A DNA stretch of 64,000 nt from Shewanella livingstonensis (GCF_003855395.1 NZ_CP034015.1:3482001-3546000); one strand, 5' to 3'; shown: positions 1 through 9,577, counted from the stretch's first letter. Numbers and translations: made by a program. Notes: generated by a model not told the origin, from the letters alone.

Positions 1-1643
1 CTCAAGCACTAGAGATTCAGCCAATTAATGAGGTTTACCAGCGCCGCGGACGTTATATAGAAGTATTAAATGACGATTTGTTTAGCCGTCAAAATGAAGA
101 GATATTACGTTTATTTTTATTGGTGGCTAAAAACTCTAATATTCAAGAAATCTATGCGCCTACGCTGAGATTATTACGTAATGCTCGCCGAGCACTCACC
201 TCTCCCTTACAAGAAAACCCCGCGTGCCGAAAAGTGTTTATGGAGATCCTAAAACATCCCCGAGGTATTGCTGCACTTTCATTAATGCATCAACACGGTA
301 TTTTGTCGTCTTACTTACCCGCATGGCGCAAGATTGAAGGTCAAATGCAGTTTGATTTATTTCATGCCTATACCGTAGATGAGCACACCCACAGATTACT
401 GCTCAATATTGACCGTTTTTCACAAGCTGAACAGAAAGATGAATTCCCACTGGGCGCCATCTTAATTAATCAATTGCCGAAAAAAGGCTTATTGGTACTC
501 GGGGCCATTTTTCATGATATCGCCAAAGGCCGTGGCGGCGATCACAGCAAATTAGGTTCAAAAGATGCCATCGATTTCTGTAAATTGCATGGCATGAATG
601 ACCACGATGGGCGTTTGGTGGCATGGTTAGTTGAAAATCATTTAGTGATGTCGATTACCGCTCAGCGCAGAGATATTTCAGACCCTGAAGTGATTGCACT
701 GTTTGCTGAAAAAGTACGCGATGCCGCGCACTTAAGTTATTTATATTGCCTCACGGTTGCCGACATTTGCGCCACTAACGAAAAAACGTGGAACAACTGG
801 AAAGGATCTTTGTTACGCGACTTATATTTTTCAACTCAACGAGTCTTAGCTCGAGGCAAAGAAAAACCTATCGATGTTAAAGCTCGCGTAAAAGAGATCC
901 AAGCCAAAGCTAAAAAAGAACTCATTCGTCGAGGCCTAAAAGAAAAAGACATGGATGCGCTCTGGTCTCGGTTTAAATCTGAGTATTTTTTACGTCATCA
1001 GCCAACACAAGTCGCTTGGCACGCCGAAGCTATTTTAAAACATCATCGTGATGAACCATTAGTATTAATGTCAAAACATACCACACGTGGTGGTACTGAA
1101 CTGTTTGTTTACAGTAAAGATAAGCCTAAACTTTTTGCCACTGTGATGACTGTCTTAGACAATAAAAACATCAATGTTCATGACGCTAATATCATGACAT
1201 CAAAAGATAATTATGCACTCGACACCTTTGTGATTTTAGAACAAGATGGCGAACCTATTATTCAACTGTCACGCATTCAGAGTATCCGTAAAGCACTTGA
1301 AAAAGCCTTAGCAACTGAAAACCCAAAACTGCCAAAGTTTAGAAAGTTAGCCCGGATCATGAAACCTTTTAATGTTGCAACTCATGTGAGTTTCTTACCC
1401 AGTGCCCGTCATGGTACAAGTATGATGGAGTTAATCACCTTAGATACACCCGGCTTACTCGCCAAAGTCGGTGACACCTTCTATCGTTGCAACGTGACAC
1501 TATTGGCGGCAAAAATCACTACTATCGGTGAGCGTGCAGAAGATTTTTTTATTTTACAAAACCAAAGTGCTACGGCCCTAGATGAGCAACAGCAGCAACA
1601 ATTATCAGATGCGCTAACACTGGCACTAAAATCATCTAACTAA
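1..1643 (+). CDS. glnD: Bifunctional uridylyltransferase/uridylyl-removing enzyme GlnD, 5' end outside window
   Basis: GlnD uridylylates and de-uridylylates PII proteins in response to glutamine and so controls nitrogen assimilation. The reading frame is open from base 3, so only the C-terminal part (about 546 residues) is present and the nucleotidyltransferase domain lies upstream. Visible: an HD phosphohydrolase domain with the motif [12 protein letters not shown] (near base 515), which carries the uridylyl-removing activity, and two C-terminal ACT domains (roughly bases 1095-1230 and 1425-1560) that bind glutamine in this family. A TTG at 78 is in frame but is not the start, because the residues before it (QRRGRYIEV) also match GlnD. 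dapD follows after 52 bases in the same direction, as in other gammaproteobacteria. Confidence 0.95.
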   Translation, partial: QALEIQPINEVYQRRGRYIEVLNDDLFSRQNEEILRLFLLVAKNSNIQEIYAPTLRLLRNARRALTSPLQENPACRKVFMEILKHPRGIAALSLMHQHGILSSYLPAWRKIEGQMQFDLFHAYTVDEHTHRLLLNIDRFSQAEQKDEFPLGAILINQLPKKGLLVLGAIFHDIAKGRGGDHSKLGSKDAIDFCKLHGMNDHDGRLVAWLVENHLVMSITAQRRDISDPEVIALFAEKVRDAAHLSYLYCLTVADICATNEKTWNNWKGSLLRDLYFSTQRVLARGKEKPIDVKARVKEIQAKAKKELIRRGLKEKDMDALWSRFKSEYFLRHQPTQVAWHAEAILKHHRDEPLVLMSKHTTRGGTELFVYSKDKPKLFATVMTVLDNKNINVHDANIMTSKDNYALDTFVILEQDGEPIIQLSRIQSIRKALEKALATENPKLPKFRKLARIMKPFNVATHVSFLPSARHGTSMMELITLDTPGLLAKVGDTFYRCNVTLLAAKITTIGERAEDFFILQNQSATALDEQQQQQLSDALTLALKSSN

Positions 1644-1695
1644 TTTTTTAAACCTTAATTTTACGCTACTAACCATTTAATACCGGGAGAAAACA

Positions 1696-2520
1696 ATGGA
1701 GGCTTTACGCCAACGCATTGAAGCAGCATTTGAAACACGTCAAGAAATCTCACCTTCAAGCGTAGAACCAAGTGTTCGCGCAGATGTTGAAACCGTGATC
1801 AATATGCTCGATAAAGGCCAAGTAAGAGTTGCAGAAAAAATTGCTGGTGAATGGCATGTTCACCAGTGGCTAAAAAAAGCGGTATTACTGTCATTTCGCA
1901 TTTTTGATAATGGCGTAATCGAAGGTGGTGACACTAAGTATTTCGATAAAGTCCCACAAAAATTTGCCGATTATGACGAAGCTCGTTTTAAAGCTGAAGG
2001 CATTCGAGTTGTGCCACCGGCAACGGTTCGTAAAGGCTCGTTTATTGGTAAAAATACTGTATTAATGCCATCTTACGTGAATTTAGGTGCTTATGTTGAT
2101 GAAGGCACTATGGTTGATACTTGGGCTACCGTTGGCTCATGTGCACAAATTGGTAAGAACGTACACTTATCGGGTGGTGTTGGTATTGGTGGTGTATTAG
2201 AGCCACTTCAAGCTGGCCCAACCATTATTGAAGACAACTGTTTTATTGGCGCTCGCAGCGAAATTGTTGAAGGTGTTGTGGTTGAAGAAGGCAGTGTTAT
2301 TTCAATGGGCGTTTACATTGGGCAAAGCACGCGTATTTTTGATCGTGAAACTGGTGAAGTTCATTATGGCCGAGTACCTGCGGGCTCGGTTGTGGTATCA
2401 GGTAACTTACCATCAGCGTGTGGCACATACAGTTTATATGCCGCGATTATTGTTAAAAAAGTCGATGCTAAAACCCGTGGTAAAGTGGGTATCAATGAAC
2501 TATTACGTATCGTTGATTAA
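1696..2520 (+). CDS. dapD: 2,3,4,5-tetrahydropyridine-2,6-dicarboxylate N-succinyltransferase
   Basis: DapD transfers succinyl from succinyl-CoA to tetrahydrodipicolinate in the succinylase branch of lysine and diaminopimelate synthesis in the cytoplasm. The 274-residue product has the usual family length. It has a helical N-terminal domain followed by hexapeptide repeats forming a left-handed beta helix (about residues 105-230, with stretches such as [20 protein letters not shown] and the [19 protein letters not shown] region). ATG at 1696 is preceded by a clear ribosome binding site (GGGAGAAAACA). It lies downstream of glnD and is followed by a terminator at 2546, so it closes this transcription unit. 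Confidence 0.97.
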   Translation: MEALRQRIEAAFETRQEISPSSVEPSVRADVETVINMLDKGQVRVAEKIAGEWHVHQWLKKAVLLSFRIFDNGVIEGGDTKYFDKVPQKFADYDEARFKAEGIRVVPPATVRKGSFIGKNTVLMPSYVNLGAYVDEGTMVDTWATVGSCAQIGKNVHLSGGVGIGGVLEPLQAGPTIIEDNCFIGARSEIVEGVVVEEGSVISMGVYIGQSTRIFDRETGEVHYGRVPAGSVVVSGNLPSACGTYSLYAAIIVKKVDAKTRGKVGINELLRIVD

Positions 2521-2545
2521 GCTTACGCCCCAAAAATAAGTAAAC

Positions 2546-2569
2546 AAAAGGCTCTTAGGAGCCTTTTTT
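2546..2569 (+). terminator. Rho-independent terminator after dapD
   Basis: Stem AGGCTC / GAGCCT with a short loop followed by six T residues, 26 bases after the dapD stop. The A-run on the other side means it could also act for minus-strand transcription arriving from the HD-GYP gene. Confidence 0.85.
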
Positions 2570-2660
2570 ATTGCGCTAACATTTCCTCATAAGCAAAAGC
2601 AGCGACTCTTCATTAATAACCTATATGCTGTAAAATAATAATATGCCTAATCTCACGAGC

Positions 2661-4562
2661 TTAATGCGCGTTGACCAATAAAGCGTTGGCTAATATTCTC
2701 CACGTTAACATGCCAATAACCAGCTGCTTATCGTTATGCACAATCAAATAGTTCGCATTGGTTTTTTCCATCATTAGTTTGGCGTCGTTCAAAATAGTAT
2801 GATCATTAATCATATTAATTTTATGCACCATAACCTGATGTACACGTTTATTAAGCAAACTTCTATCCGCTGCACGCTCTGCTGCGGTATCTAAAAAAGG
2901 ACTGTGCCAGAATGCGAGTATATTGTTATCTATCACCCCAATGGGGCTACGATTTTTCTCAGATAGCACAACTGCTACATCCATTTTAGCCTTTTTCATC
3001 ATTGATTCAGCGTGTTCAAGAGTATGGTATTCCTCAAGAAACACTACCGGCGCTAATAACAAACCGCTAACATATTGCTCTTCTTTAAAATCTTCAACAG
3101 CCAAGATATCAATACAGGCATCAACAACTACTTCATCAAATACTATGCCTCTACCTTTTAATAACTCTTGGGTTAACACCTCCATGCCAAGCGAAGGTCG
3201 GTATGGTCGATGGCTAAGAATCGAATCAGCAACATCGGCCACGGCAATAATCTTGGCTTCAAGTATGATCTCATCAGCTGTTAATCCTTTAGGGTAGCCA
3301 GAGCCATCTAAACGCTCATGATGTTGAAGGATCATCTGTTTTATAGGCCAAGGAAATTCAACTTCATCAACGATTAACGCACCTTGTTCGGGATGTTGTT
3401 TAACTAAACCAAACTCAGCATCGCTTAGTCTTGACGGTTTAGACAAGATTTCGCTAGGAATCGCCAATTTACCAATGTCGTGGATTAACGATCCCAGCTT
3501 TAACCCTTCCAAACGTTCAGGCGTTAAACCCATTTTCTCACCGATAAGATAACTTAACTGTGCCACTGACTTTTGATGCCCCGCGGTATAAGCGTCTTTA
3601 AGCTCAAGCGCTTCAGAAATAGCCCCAATGAGCTGGACTAAAATCAAGGTCATCTTTTCTTTTTGAGTTTTAATGATGCCCGACTGTCTGGATACAGCCT
3701 TCATGGTGCGAGGTAGTTCAACACTGTGCCATAAAATGGTGGCAAAAATACTCAAAGATTTAGCATCAACTTGGGTATACGGTTTATCCCGATTACCCAC
3801 GCCAATAATACCCACTAATTTTTTACGATAATGAATAGGAATACATAAATGATTTTTAAAGGCGAAAAAACCTTCTTTTTGAGTTTTATTTTCAGACAGT
3901 ATCGTTAAATCATTATGAATAACCGGTTTACGAGTGTTAATCGTTTCAGCCCAAACCCCAGAATCGGCCTTATACTGTTGTTGCTTAGGGATTTTAAAAT
4001 AATCCTCAACAGTTTCATTCCAAGCCGTTTTAACTATTTGGTTGGTTTTTTCGTCAAAAATATGTAAATAACCTACTTTAGATTGCGTTAGCGACAACCC
4101 TTGTTTTATCGCCGTGGTGAATACCACATCACCGCGGGCATTGATGACTTCTTCAATTTGATTAAGCCAATCATCACTTGATTGAATAGCTTGGTGATAA
4201 TCTGGGTGTAGCTGCGTTAACCACGCTTTATCCAACTCTATCTCAATCACTGTAATACACCAGTGTTCATCACTTTCTTCTATGGGATTAATGGTAGCTT
4301 GTACTGCATGGCCATTATCGTCGACAAAATTGATAACATGATGAGTGTGGCGTTGATTGAAGTCTATATGGTCTAATTTAAGCGCCGAAAACGCATTAGA
4401 AAGTGGTTGTTTGAGTATTGCAGAAATGGGTTTTTTAACTAACTTATACAGTGGTTCACTCAGTTTAATTAACTCAAGCCTACCATTAAAAATCCCCCAG
4501 CACAGTCCGAGTGTTTTAGGCAGTTCTGATGGTTTTAAAAAAAAGTCTGCTTTTTGTAACAT
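2661..4562 (-). CDS. GAF and HD-GYP domain protein, probable cyclic-di-GMP phosphodiesterase
   Basis: A 633-residue cytoplasmic signalling protein. HD-GYP domains hydrolyse cyclic di-GMP. Residues about 135-285 look like a GAF sensor domain. Residues about 305-480 form the HD-GYP domain, with the metal site HDIGKLAIPSEIL and the signature RLDGSGYPKGL both intact. The C-terminal 110 residues resemble a CBS-type tandem (ending in NYLIVHNDKQLVIGMLTWRI), which may bind adenosine nucleotides. No transmembrane segment is visible. It stands alone on the minus strand, convergent with dapD. ATG at 4562 was chosen because homology to the regulatory N-terminus appears to begin directly there. The substrate is inferred from the family; the ligand of GAF or CBS is unknown. 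Confidence 0.88.
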   Translation of the reverse strand: MLQKADFFLKPSELPKTLGLCWGIFNGRLELIKLSEPLYKLVKKPISAILKQPLSNAFSALKLDHIDFNQRHTHHVINFVDDNGHAVQATINPIEESDEHWCITVIEIELDKAWLTQLHPDYHQAIQSSDDWLNQIEEVINARGDVVFTTAIKQGLSLTQSKVGYLHIFDEKTNQIVKTAWNETVEDYFKIPKQQQYKADSGVWAETINTRKPVIHNDLTILSENKTQKEGFFAFKNHLCIPIHYRKKLVGIIGVGNRDKPYTQVDAKSLSIFATILWHSVELPRTMKAVSRQSGIIKTQKEKMTLILVQLIGAISEALELKDAYTAGHQKSVAQLSYLIGEKMGLTPERLEGLKLGSLIHDIGKLAIPSEILSKPSRLSDAEFGLVKQHPEQGALIVDEVEFPWPIKQMILQHHERLDGSGYPKGLTADEIILEAKIIAVADVADSILSHRPYRPSLGMEVLTQELLKGRGIVFDEVVVDACIDILAVEDFKEEQYVSGLLLAPVVFLEEYHTLEHAESMMKKAKMDVAVVLSEKNRSPIGVIDNNILAFWHSPFLDTAAERAADRSLLNKRVHQVMVHKINMINDHTILNDAKLMMEKTNANYLIVHNDKQLVIGMLTWRILANALLVNAH

Positions 4563-4804
4563 TATGAGCCCTATTAATATTTTTCAATTTACATAGGAGA
4601 ACGTTGATTTTTTATCGTCAACGGTGGTGACATTTATATTGAAAGTATAACAACGCCTATTACTAATAATGTTGAACTATCGTACACCGCTCAGCCATCA
4701 TATCGGTAAAGCACTGGTATAATCAATGTAACCATACCATTGATAACAGTAAATAATACTAATAATTATCCATAAATAAGCACCTATGAAGATTAGCTAA
4801 AAAC

Positions 4805-4951
4805 ATGTCACACTTTCAACTAGGGCGTAAACGTTACGTTTTAATCAGTCAGCGTAACCATAGAATCGTGAGATGCTCAAGTAAGGCAGTACTAACCAGT
4901 AATACCTTACTTAAACACTTTGGTATATACCACATTAACAGTGCTGGTTAA
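4805..4951 (+). CDS. Possible 48-residue basic protein, unverified
   Basis: An ATG-started frame of 48 codons, rich in Arg, Lys and His (begins MSHFQLGRKRYVLISQRN), in the 385-base space between the HD-GYP gene and purU. It ends 4 bases inside the purU 3' end on the other strand. No convincing ribosome binding site precedes the ATG, and I recognise no family. It contains an imperfect inverted repeat (AAGTAAGG at 4879, CCTTACTT at 4905) that may instead belong to the end of the purU transcript. It may be chance. The rest of the gap holds nothing I can name apart from the promoter region expected for the minus-strand gene. Confidence 0.22.
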   Translation: MSHFQLGRKRYVLISQRNHRIVRCSSKAVLTSNTLLKHFGIYHINSAG

Positions 4952-5820
4952 AATACCACCGTTTTGTTACCGTACACCACAACTTGCTCATTTAATACTA
5001 ATTGTAGCGCTTTACTTAATACACTTTTTTCAACATCACGACCGTTATGCGCTAATTCTTCTGCGCTATAACTGTGATCAACTGAAATCACATCTTGTTT
5101 AATAATCGGTCCTTCGTCTAAAAGGTTATTAACAAAGTGTGCGGTTGCACCAATAATTTTAACCCCGCGATCCCAAGCTTGCTTATACGGTGATGCACCA
5201 ATAAAAGCAGGTAAAAACGAATGATGAATATTGATAATCTTATCTGGAAATGCTGACACAAATTCAGGCGTTAGCACCCGCATATATTTAGCTAATACTA
5301 AAAAGTCAGTCTCATAAGGCTTAATCACCGCTAACATGGCTTGTTCATGTTCCTGGCGATTTAAACCTTCATGACTAACATAATGAAACGGAATATCAAA
5401 CTTTTCAGTTAATGCCTGCAACACATCATAGTTCCCTACCACTGCAGCAATCTCAACATCTAAACCGCCGTAATAAGACTTCATCAAAATATCGCCTAAG
5501 CAGTGCGCTTCTTTTGTCACCATAATCACGATACGCTTTTTACCCATGTCGACTAATTTCATCCGATTTTGAGCAGGCAAAACCTCACGCAATTCAGTTA
5601 ATAGGCGTTCATCATCAAACTGACCTTCAAGCTCTGCGCGCATAAAAAAACGCCCTTGAGTATGATCAACAAATTCGGTGTTTTTGATAATGTTTAATTG
5701 ATGAGCGAAACATACGTTAGTGATTTTAGCAATTAAACCCTGGGCATCAGCACAATCGGTTATCAGCACTTTACGCTGTAAAACAGGTGGGGTAATAATG
5801 GTTTTATCTGGTTGGCTCAC
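4948..5820 (-). CDS. purU: Formyltetrahydrofolate deformylase
   Basis: PurU hydrolyses 10-formyl-tetrahydrofolate to formate and tetrahydrofolate, balancing one-carbon pools and supplying formate for purine synthesis. The 290-residue protein has an N-terminal ACT domain (about residues 15-85, starting VLITDCADAQGLIAKITNVC), the regulatory module for glycine and methionine in this family. A formyltransferase-fold domain follows, with the conserved INIHHSFLPAFIGASPYKQA segment (about residues 195-215) and GATAHFV. The catalytic region is intact and the length normal. Upstream on the same strand, TAAGAGGAGTTTACGC gives a good ribosome binding site before ATG 5820. It appears monocistronic. Confidence 0.95.
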   Translation of the reverse strand: MSQPDKTIITPPVLQRKVLITDCADAQGLIAKITNVCFAHQLNIIKNTEFVDHTQGRFFMRAELEGQFDDERLLTELREVLPAQNRMKLVDMGKKRIVIMVTKEAHCLGDILMKSYYGGLDVEIAAVVGNYDVLQALTEKFDIPFHYVSHEGLNRQEHEQAMLAVIKPYETDFLVLAKYMRVLTPEFVSAFPDKIINIHHSFLPAFIGASPYKQAWDRGVKIIGATAHFVNNLLDEGPIIKQDVISVDHSYSAEELAHNGRDVEKSVLSKALQLVLNEQVVVYGNKTVVF

Positions 5821-5985
5821 GCGTAAACTCCTCTTAAAAGACTGTTTAGCAGTGTGCCATTTAAAAAGATTTTTAGGTGAGGTTTTTAATGATAAATACT
5901 CATAAAGAAGAAATAATTTCCTTTATCGATACAAAAAGCTCAACAATTTGCGACATGTTAAGCAACAATAACGCCGCCTTTAAAA

Positions 5986-7464
5986 TTAACGCCGAGAATC
6001 TAAATATTTTTGCAACAATTTACGTAATGTTTCAGCCTTGGTGCCATAGACAACTTGCACACCTTTACCCATAACTACCACGCCTTTTGCTCCTAAACGC
6101 ATTAACCTAGCTTTATCAATTAAGTGAGCTTGGTTAACACTAATACGTAAGCGGGTTAGGCAGGCATTTATCTCCACAATATTATCACGCCCGCCCAATG
6201 CCGAAATCATCGCCCTTAAGCTCTCTTTGGGCTCAGCAGGTAAATCACTTGGCTCTATTCGCCCTGGGGTTTTTAAGTTAAACGCTAAAATACTGGCCCT
6301 AAATATTGCGTAATAGATTACAGCCGTTAGCGGACCGAGTATCCAAATCCAATGAGTATTAACAGAGCGAGAAAATAATAAGGTGAAATCCACCAACCCA
6401 TGAGAGAACACAATACTGTGATGAACGTCGAGTAAAATACACACGCTATAAGCAATACCGGTGAGTAATGCATGCACTATAAACAAAATAGGCGCGACAA
6501 ACATAAATGCAAATTCAATGGGTTCAGTCACCCCTGTTAGCCAACTCGCCGTGGCGGCTGATAACATAATACCCGCGACTCTATTACGCTCAGATTTATC
6601 AGCACAGCGCCAAATAGCTAATGCCGCGGCAGGTAAGCCCCACATTTTAATTAAATAACCACCAGCGAGATTTCCAGCCAACGGATCGCCAGCTAAATAA
6701 CGAGCCACCTCACCTCGCACTACATTACCTTGGTTAATGTATTGTCCTACTTCAAGATAAAATGGTGCATTCCAAATATGATGTAATCCAAGCGGAATTA
6801 ATAAACGTTCAACCGTGCCATATACCCCAAAAGCAATAGCAGGATCTTGGTAAACGGCCCAATCGGATAAATGTTCGATAATATGCGACAGAGGCGGCCA
6901 AACATGTACGAGCAAGTAAGCCAGCGCCATCGACAAGGGAATAACAATGATAGGTGCGCTACGACGACCTTCAAAAAATGAAAAAATAGCGGGTAATTTA
7001 ACGTGTTGACTTATATTTACCGCTAAACAGGTAATTGCGCCAACTAACATTCCACCAGCAATTCCAGTATCAATAGTTTGCATGCCCCATAACGGTCGGG
7101 ACACTAGGCCATAAATATTTGTCAGGGCTCCCATCGTGGACAAAAACACCCCAAAACCAAACACTGCTGAAAATGCAGCAATGCCTTGATCACGGCAAAA
7201 GCCAATGGCTACCGCGACACTGAATAACAGAGGCATCATGGTAAACACTAAATTACCGACAGCAGAAAAAACGGTATTTAATTCTGTTGGAATAAATGGC
7301 AGAGGATTAATGGTTAACCCGAGCATCACCCCTGCCGCAGGTAAAATGGCAATGGGTATGAGCAGAGCTTGGCTAAGGCGCTGGGCAAATTTAAACCATT
7401 GCTGCGTAATAAAACTTACGCTACGTTTACCGATCTGACGGTGTTGTGCCAACTGGCTATCCAT
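5986..7464 (-). CDS. PTS permease EIICB, glucose (PtsG)-like
   Basis: Membrane permease of the phosphotransferase system that takes up and phosphorylates a hexose. Residues about 20-400 form the EIIC domain with many hydrophobic helices. The end of EIIC (NLKTPGRIEPSD) resembles PtsG more than NagE. A C-terminal EIIB domain (about 415-490) carries the phosphorylated cysteine in the motif INACLTRLRISV. No EIIA is fused, so the phosphate must come from a separate EIIA(Glc)/Crr-type protein. The only in-frame ATG that keeps the whole first helix is at 7464, which places the start 49 bases inside mioC. This is an unusually long overlap and suggests translational coupling or a non-ATG start downstream. 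The sugar is inferred, not shown. Confidence 0.82.
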   Translation of the reverse strand: MDSQLAQHRQIGKRSVSFITQQWFKFAQRLSQALLIPIAILPAAGVMLGLTINPLPFIPTELNTVFSAVGNLVFTMMPLLFSVAVAIGFCRDQGIAAFSAVFGFGVFLSTMGALTNIYGLVSRPLWGMQTIDTGIAGGMLVGAITCLAVNISQHVKLPAIFSFFEGRRSAPIIVIPLSMALAYLLVHVWPPLSHIIEHLSDWAVYQDPAIAFGVYGTVERLLIPLGLHHIWNAPFYLEVGQYINQGNVVRGEVARYLAGDPLAGNLAGGYLIKMWGLPAAALAIWRCADKSERNRVAGIMLSAATASWLTGVTEPIEFAFMFVAPILFIVHALLTGIAYSVCILLDVHHSIVFSHGLVDFTLLFSRSVNTHWIWILGPLTAVIYYAIFRASILAFNLKTPGRIEPSDLPAEPKESLRAMISALGGRDNIVEINACLTRLRISVNQAHLIDKARLMRLGAKGVVVMGKGVQVVYGTKAETLRKLLQKYLDSRR

Positions 7465-7880
7465 GTTTTAGCTTCTATTTCAGGTTCCATCGTTTCACAG
7501 GCATCAATGTCTAAGCGTTCGGTTAGCGGTTTTGCTCCTAACTCAGTTAACAATTCATCAAATTGTTTTATCGCACCACAAAAGGTTTCATAGCTTGAGT
7601 CACCTAAACCGATTAGGCTGTATTGCAATAATGGTAGATACGGTGCATTAGATTTTAGTTCATTAAACCAAGGCGTAATATCTTCAGGAATATCCCCTTG
7701 GCCGGTGGTTGATGATACTACAATTAACAGCTCATCTTGAGGTGGTACAAAACCAGATAATTCATTGGGTTGCCAAAGCTTAGTGGTAAAACCTAGTTTT
7801 GCAATCTCCTTAGTCACTGTTTCAGCAGTAAATTGTGCACTACCATAAACGGTACCAAAAACAACATTGACCATTTTCAT
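7416..7880 (-). CDS. mioC: Flavodoxin-like FMN protein MioC
   Basis: A small FMN-binding flavodoxin-fold protein of 154 residues; MioC has been linked to biotin synthase activity in vitro. The N-terminal FMN phosphate loop is recognisable (FGTVYGSAQFTAE), as are VSSTTGQGDIPED and LIGLGDSSYETFCGA, which contact the isoalloxazine ring in this family. The start is ATG at 7880 (MKMVNVVFG); ATG at 7874 is equally possible. The PTS permease gene starts inside its last 49 bases, so the two probably form one transcript. In enteric bacteria mioC sits by oriC; here nothing resembling oriC is seen. Confidence 0.88.
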   Translation of the reverse strand: MKMVNVVFGTVYGSAQFTAETVTKEIAKLGFTTKLWQPNELSGFVPPQDELLIVVSSTTGQGDIPEDITPWFNELKSNAPYLPLLQYSLIGLGDSSYETFCGAIKQFDELLTELGAKPLTERLDIDACETMEPEIEAKTWIASWHNTVRSVNVA

Positions 7881-8050
7881 GGTATACTTTCCCCTTAATG
7901 TAATACGATATAAAATACTTTGAGAGTTAATAACTTAGCTTACTGTACTCTTTTAGCCTCTCGCAAGTGTCTTTTATAGTGTTCAATAAAATAGATATGG
8001 TCAACACCGGTTGACTAAAAATGAAATAACGTAAAAATGGAACCAAGACG

Positions 8051-8212
8051 ATGCGACAAGTAAGCAGAAAGCGAAGACTAAAACTACAGCACAAATTCGC
8101 CCACATACGTCGCAACTATTACTTTCATATAGAGCAACAGCAACAAGAGCCGTTACCCCATATCCCTGAATTTGAAAAGCTAAAAGCTTTACTAGCTGAT
8201 CGAATGAATTAG
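8051..8212 (+). CDS. Small basic hypothetical protein, 53 residues
   Basis: An ATG frame of 53 codons ending at TAG 8212. It starts MRQVSRKRRLKLQHKFAHIR and is strongly basic at the N-terminus, then acidic and proline-containing, ending FEKLKALLADRMN. A weak GGA lies 10 bases upstream. It is convergent with truC and overlaps its stop by 4 bases, a tight fit common for real genes. I do not recognise a domain; the basic first half could bind nucleic acid, but that is a guess. It occupies most of the 330-base space between mioC and truC, which otherwise holds the mioC promoter region. Confidence 0.5.
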   Translation: MRQVSRKRRLKLQHKFAHIRRNYYFHIEQQQQEPLPHIPEFEKLKALLADRMN

Positions 8213-9099
8213 CTTAGTAACATACTTGGCATGGATGATAATTGATCATCATCCCAACCAAATTCAGTGAAAATATCTAACCACTGTGACTCGAGTTCAG
8301 TTTCTATATGCATAGGCTGTTGTGTTACCGGATGCATGAACTGCAGACTTTTTGCGATTAACCACAACCGATTAATATTGAAATGTTCACGGAAAAACTT
8401 ATTTTGTTTACCATCACCATGGGTTGTGTCACCCACTATTGGATGACGTAAGTGCGCCATATGACGACGTAACTGATGCTTGCGACCAGTTTGAGGGCTT
8501 AGTCTTACCAATCCATAACGGCTAGAAGGATAACGGCCAGAACTAAACGGGATGTCGGTATTTAGTAACGGTTGATAATCTGTCACAGCTTCTTGTGCCG
8601 CTTTATTGGGATCAACATGCTTATCGCCCAAATCATCAAACTCCTGTTTAAGCGCATAATCTAACGTGCCCGACTCGTGCATATTTCCACGAACAATCGC
8701 TAGATAGTGTTTTTTAATGCTGTGATCGGCAAATTGTTCACATAACAACCGAGCCACCTCACTGGATTTAGCAAACAGCAATACGCCAGATGTCGGTCTA
8801 TCAAGACGATGCACTGGAAAAACATGGCAACCCACCAAATCCCGGGTCATTTGCATTGCAAAAAAACGCTCTCTTCGAGCAAGATAACTGCGGTGGACTA
8901 ATAAACCCGCAGGCTTATGTATTGCAACAATATGCTCATCTTCAAATAATATATCGATATGAGGAGGCTGTAAGTCATCATCTAAATCAGTGTCTGCAGC
9001 ATGAGAATCATTGATGTCATCTGAGCTTATGGACTCAAATAAGTCATCATTATCCAATGAGTATTCAACATCGTTATCTTTTGAGATCATTTTTATCAC
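8209..9099 (-). CDS. truC: tRNA pseudouridine(65) synthase TruC
   Basis: Converts U65 of certain tRNAs to pseudouridine. The RluA-family catalytic motif HRLDRPTSGVLLFAKS is intact, containing the nucleophilic Asp, and PQTGRKHQLRRHMAHLRHPI matches the TruC C-terminal signature. The 296-residue frame carries about 45 acidic, Ser/Asp-rich residues before the enzyme begins at HIDILFEDEHIVAIHKPAG. That extension is either a real tail or a sign that translation begins further in; no better internal ATG with a ribosome site is evident. It lies downstream of yqcC on the same strand, the same order as in E. coli, separated by a spacer with 15-base tandem repeats. Confidence 0.92.
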   Translation of the reverse strand: MIKMISKDNDVEYSLDNDDLFESISSDDINDSHAADTDLDDDLQPPHIDILFEDEHIVAIHKPAGLLVHRSYLARRERFFAMQMTRDLVGCHVFPVHRLDRPTSGVLLFAKSSEVARLLCEQFADHSIKKHYLAIVRGNMHESGTLDYALKQEFDDLGDKHVDPNKAAQEAVTDYQPLLNTDIPFSSGRYPSSRYGLVRLSPQTGRKHQLRRHMAHLRHPIVGDTTHGDGKQNKFFREHFNINRLWLIAKSLQFMHPVTQQPMHIETELESQWLDIFTEFGWDDDQLSSMPSMLLS

Positions 9100-9110
9100 T
9101 TTACTTATTT

Positions 9111-9185
9111 TGTATTGGCTAAGCCTGTATTGGCTAAGCCTGTATTGGCTAAGCCTGTATTGGCTTAGTTTGTATTGGCTTAAAT
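9111..9185. repeat. Five tandem copies of a 15-base unit upstream of truC
   Basis: Units of TGTATTGGCTAAGCC at 9111, 9126 and 9141, then two diverged units at 9156 (TGTATTGGCTTAGTT) and 9171 (TGTATTGGCTTAAAT). They lie between yqcC and the truC start, within the probable leader of truC. The repeat is in no gene I accept; the plus-strand frame through it encodes a YWLSL repeat that is a by-product of the 15-base period. Confidence 0.95.
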
Positions 9186-9250
9186 TGCATTGATTTTGTG
9201 TGTTTATCTTAGTGTATTTGACTTAGTACATATTGGATAAATGTGGTGTG

Positions 9251-9577
9251 TTATTCGCTAAACGGCTGACTTAGTAATATATCAAATTGTTGCAACTGGG
9301 CAATCATAACGCCACCGTAGGGAACACTTTGCCACACATGCTCAGCCATAGGGGCTAACGCCATATTGGTTGGTAAAGGTTGTTGTTGCGCAACAAGCTC
9401 GGTCATTTTGGGAATAAAAATAAATTGCAACCATTGCTCAAATGCCATGACATCACAGCAAAATGGTGCAGTACTGGTCATGTCAGATACTGGAGGTGGG
9501 ACATCAGACCAAAGCTGAAACCCCTTAAGTAGTTGTTCTATTTTAATTAAATAATTTTGGCTAGTTAAATAAAGCAT
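9251..9577 (-). CDS. yqcC: YqcC family protein (DUF446)
   Basis: Small protein of unknown biochemical role that accompanies truC in many gammaproteobacteria. The family core is clear: LWSDVPPPVSDMTSTAPFCC, FEQWLQFIFIPKMTELV and PLPTNMALAPMAEHVW. The open frame runs from an ATG at 9622, but the first 15 residues are hydrophobic and unlike the family. The internal ATG at 9577 (MLYLTSQNYLIKIEQLLKGF) gives 108 residues, close to the E. coli length, and is preferred. It is probably cotranscribed with truC and divergent from the DUF3549 gene. Confidence 0.85.
   Translation of the reverse strand: MLYLTSQNYLIKIEQLLKGFQLWSDVPPPVSDMTSTAPFCCDVMAFEQWLQFIFIPKMTELVAQQQPLPTNMALAPMAEHVWQSVPYGGVMIAQLQQFDILLSQPFSE

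Noticed and set aside
2228..2539. 103-codon plus-strand frame inside dapD
   Set aside because: It is a shifted frame through a conserved dapD coding region, with no independent ribosome site.
7881..8050. Search for an oriC or DnaA-box cluster near mioC
   Set aside because: mioC borders oriC in enteric bacteria, but no cluster of TTATCCACA-type boxes or AT-rich 13-mers is visible here.
9011..9193. Plus-strand frame with YWLSL repeats
   Set aside because: The repeat is a by-product of the 15-base tandem DNA repeat (five codons per unit); it starts antisense to truC and has no ribosome site.
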